Below are positions 63,559 through 64,000 of a stretch of DNA of 64,000 nucleotides, piece by piece. The notes beneath the pieces were generated by a model, which saw only the letters and a program-made list of their open reading frames with translations, was not told the DNA's origin and did no database searches. The stretch covers positions 123,450,384-123,514,383 of the forward strand of contig NC_133391.1 of the NCBI RefSeq assembly GCF_047511655.1, in the 5' to 3' direction. Position 1 is the first letter of the stretch; every line of letters begins with the position of its first letter. A program made the position numbers and the translations under genes. The DNA is from Castor canadensis. Its lineage: Eukaryota; Chordata; Mammalia; Rodentia; Castoridae.

Positions 63559-64000
63559 TTCCTTGTGCTATAGCTCTTGATTTCCCCTGTTGTCTATAAC
63601 TTTATTATGGAACACAGTAATTTTTAAAAAATGTAACACAAGATCCATTTGGACTAGAGAACAAAGAGGTTCTAATTTTGTCCCTGACCTGCAGTCATTC
63701 CTCAGGTGTGTATTGGGAACAATTGCAAGACGTTTTCTTTTTTACTCTCCTAGAAACCAAGGTTTCCTTACTGAGTAGACTCCTAGAGGAAAAACAAGTA
63801 CTGTGAGCTCACAGCTGTGCTGCTCAATTGGAATTCAGGCCCACAGTAAAGAGATCCAAAGGTTCACTTAAAATAAAAATCATCACACAAAACAGCCTAC
63901 TGAAGAGCCCGTCCCCAGGGCTGAGGTTAGCACACATCACACTTCAGAGCCGCTGTCCTCAAACGCTCTTCCTGAGCACTCCTATTATACTCAATGCTGT
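63559..64000. other. No gene seen
   Basis: The 62-codon plus-strand frame (63590-63778) is unsupported. The window ends in ordinary sequence. Confidence 0.4.

Noticed and set aside
1-64000. A bacterial, phage or defence-type gene system
   Set aside because: Base composition, dense SINE/LINE content and absence of long frames show a mammalian chromosome without gene clusters.

Overview
This window looks like mammalian nuclear DNA with no supportable protein-coding exon. It is AT-rich, has no CpG island, and every open frame is short and falls in a repeat or in frame-neutral low-complexity sequence. The interspersed repeats point to a rodent. There are dozens of tRNA-Ala-derived ID-type SINEs, 7SL-derived B1-like monomers, B1-ID dimers and a B1-B1-ID trimer. 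There are also rodent-type MaLR LTRs and a young L1 family whose 3' UTR carries a C/T-rich (sense-strand G-rich) tract. From memory this combination fits Castorimorpha, most likely beaver (Castor). That is inference from repeat style, not from a search.

Layout. 1-12.7 kb: a very short L1 tail (1110-1246), MaLR, MIR, MER20 and SINE pieces, a young L1 inserted inside an older antisense SINE (6622-7368), an L2 (10400-10990) and an old L1 with a 5' inversion (11215-12690). 12.7-25 kb: MaLR LTR, a dimeric SINE with clean target-site duplications (TSDs), a long L2 (15130-15870), an unassigned old repeat, one trimeric SINE with one TSD pair (20317-20662), L1 and MIR fragments, and several unique stretches that could be conserved noncoding DNA. 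25-40 kb: L1M fragments, MER5A, many SINEs, a MaLR LTR with a 46-bp tandem duplication, and a Tigger-type DNA transposon broken by an LTR fragment and by an ID element. 40-52 kb: a young L1 with a perfect 15-bp TSD, several older L1 3' ends in both orientations, long CA/TC microsatellites, a 3'-truncated tailless 5S rRNA retropseudogene (50873-50957) and a pile of antisense SINEs. 52-64 kb: mostly unique sequence with a putative ERV2-type LTR (56816 to about 57835), a second very short L1 tail, MaLR/MLT1 LTRs and more SINEs.

There is no operon, CRISPR array, phage or gene cluster here. The window is a gene desert or part of a long intron. What can be read in it is a stratigraphy of retroposition: old L2, MIR, MER5A, MER20, Tigger and L1M elements were cut by MaLR LTRs, then by B1/ID-type SINEs, and last by the young L1 family. 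Family names were assigned by recognising consensus-like sequence by eye, so borders are approximate unless a TSD is given.
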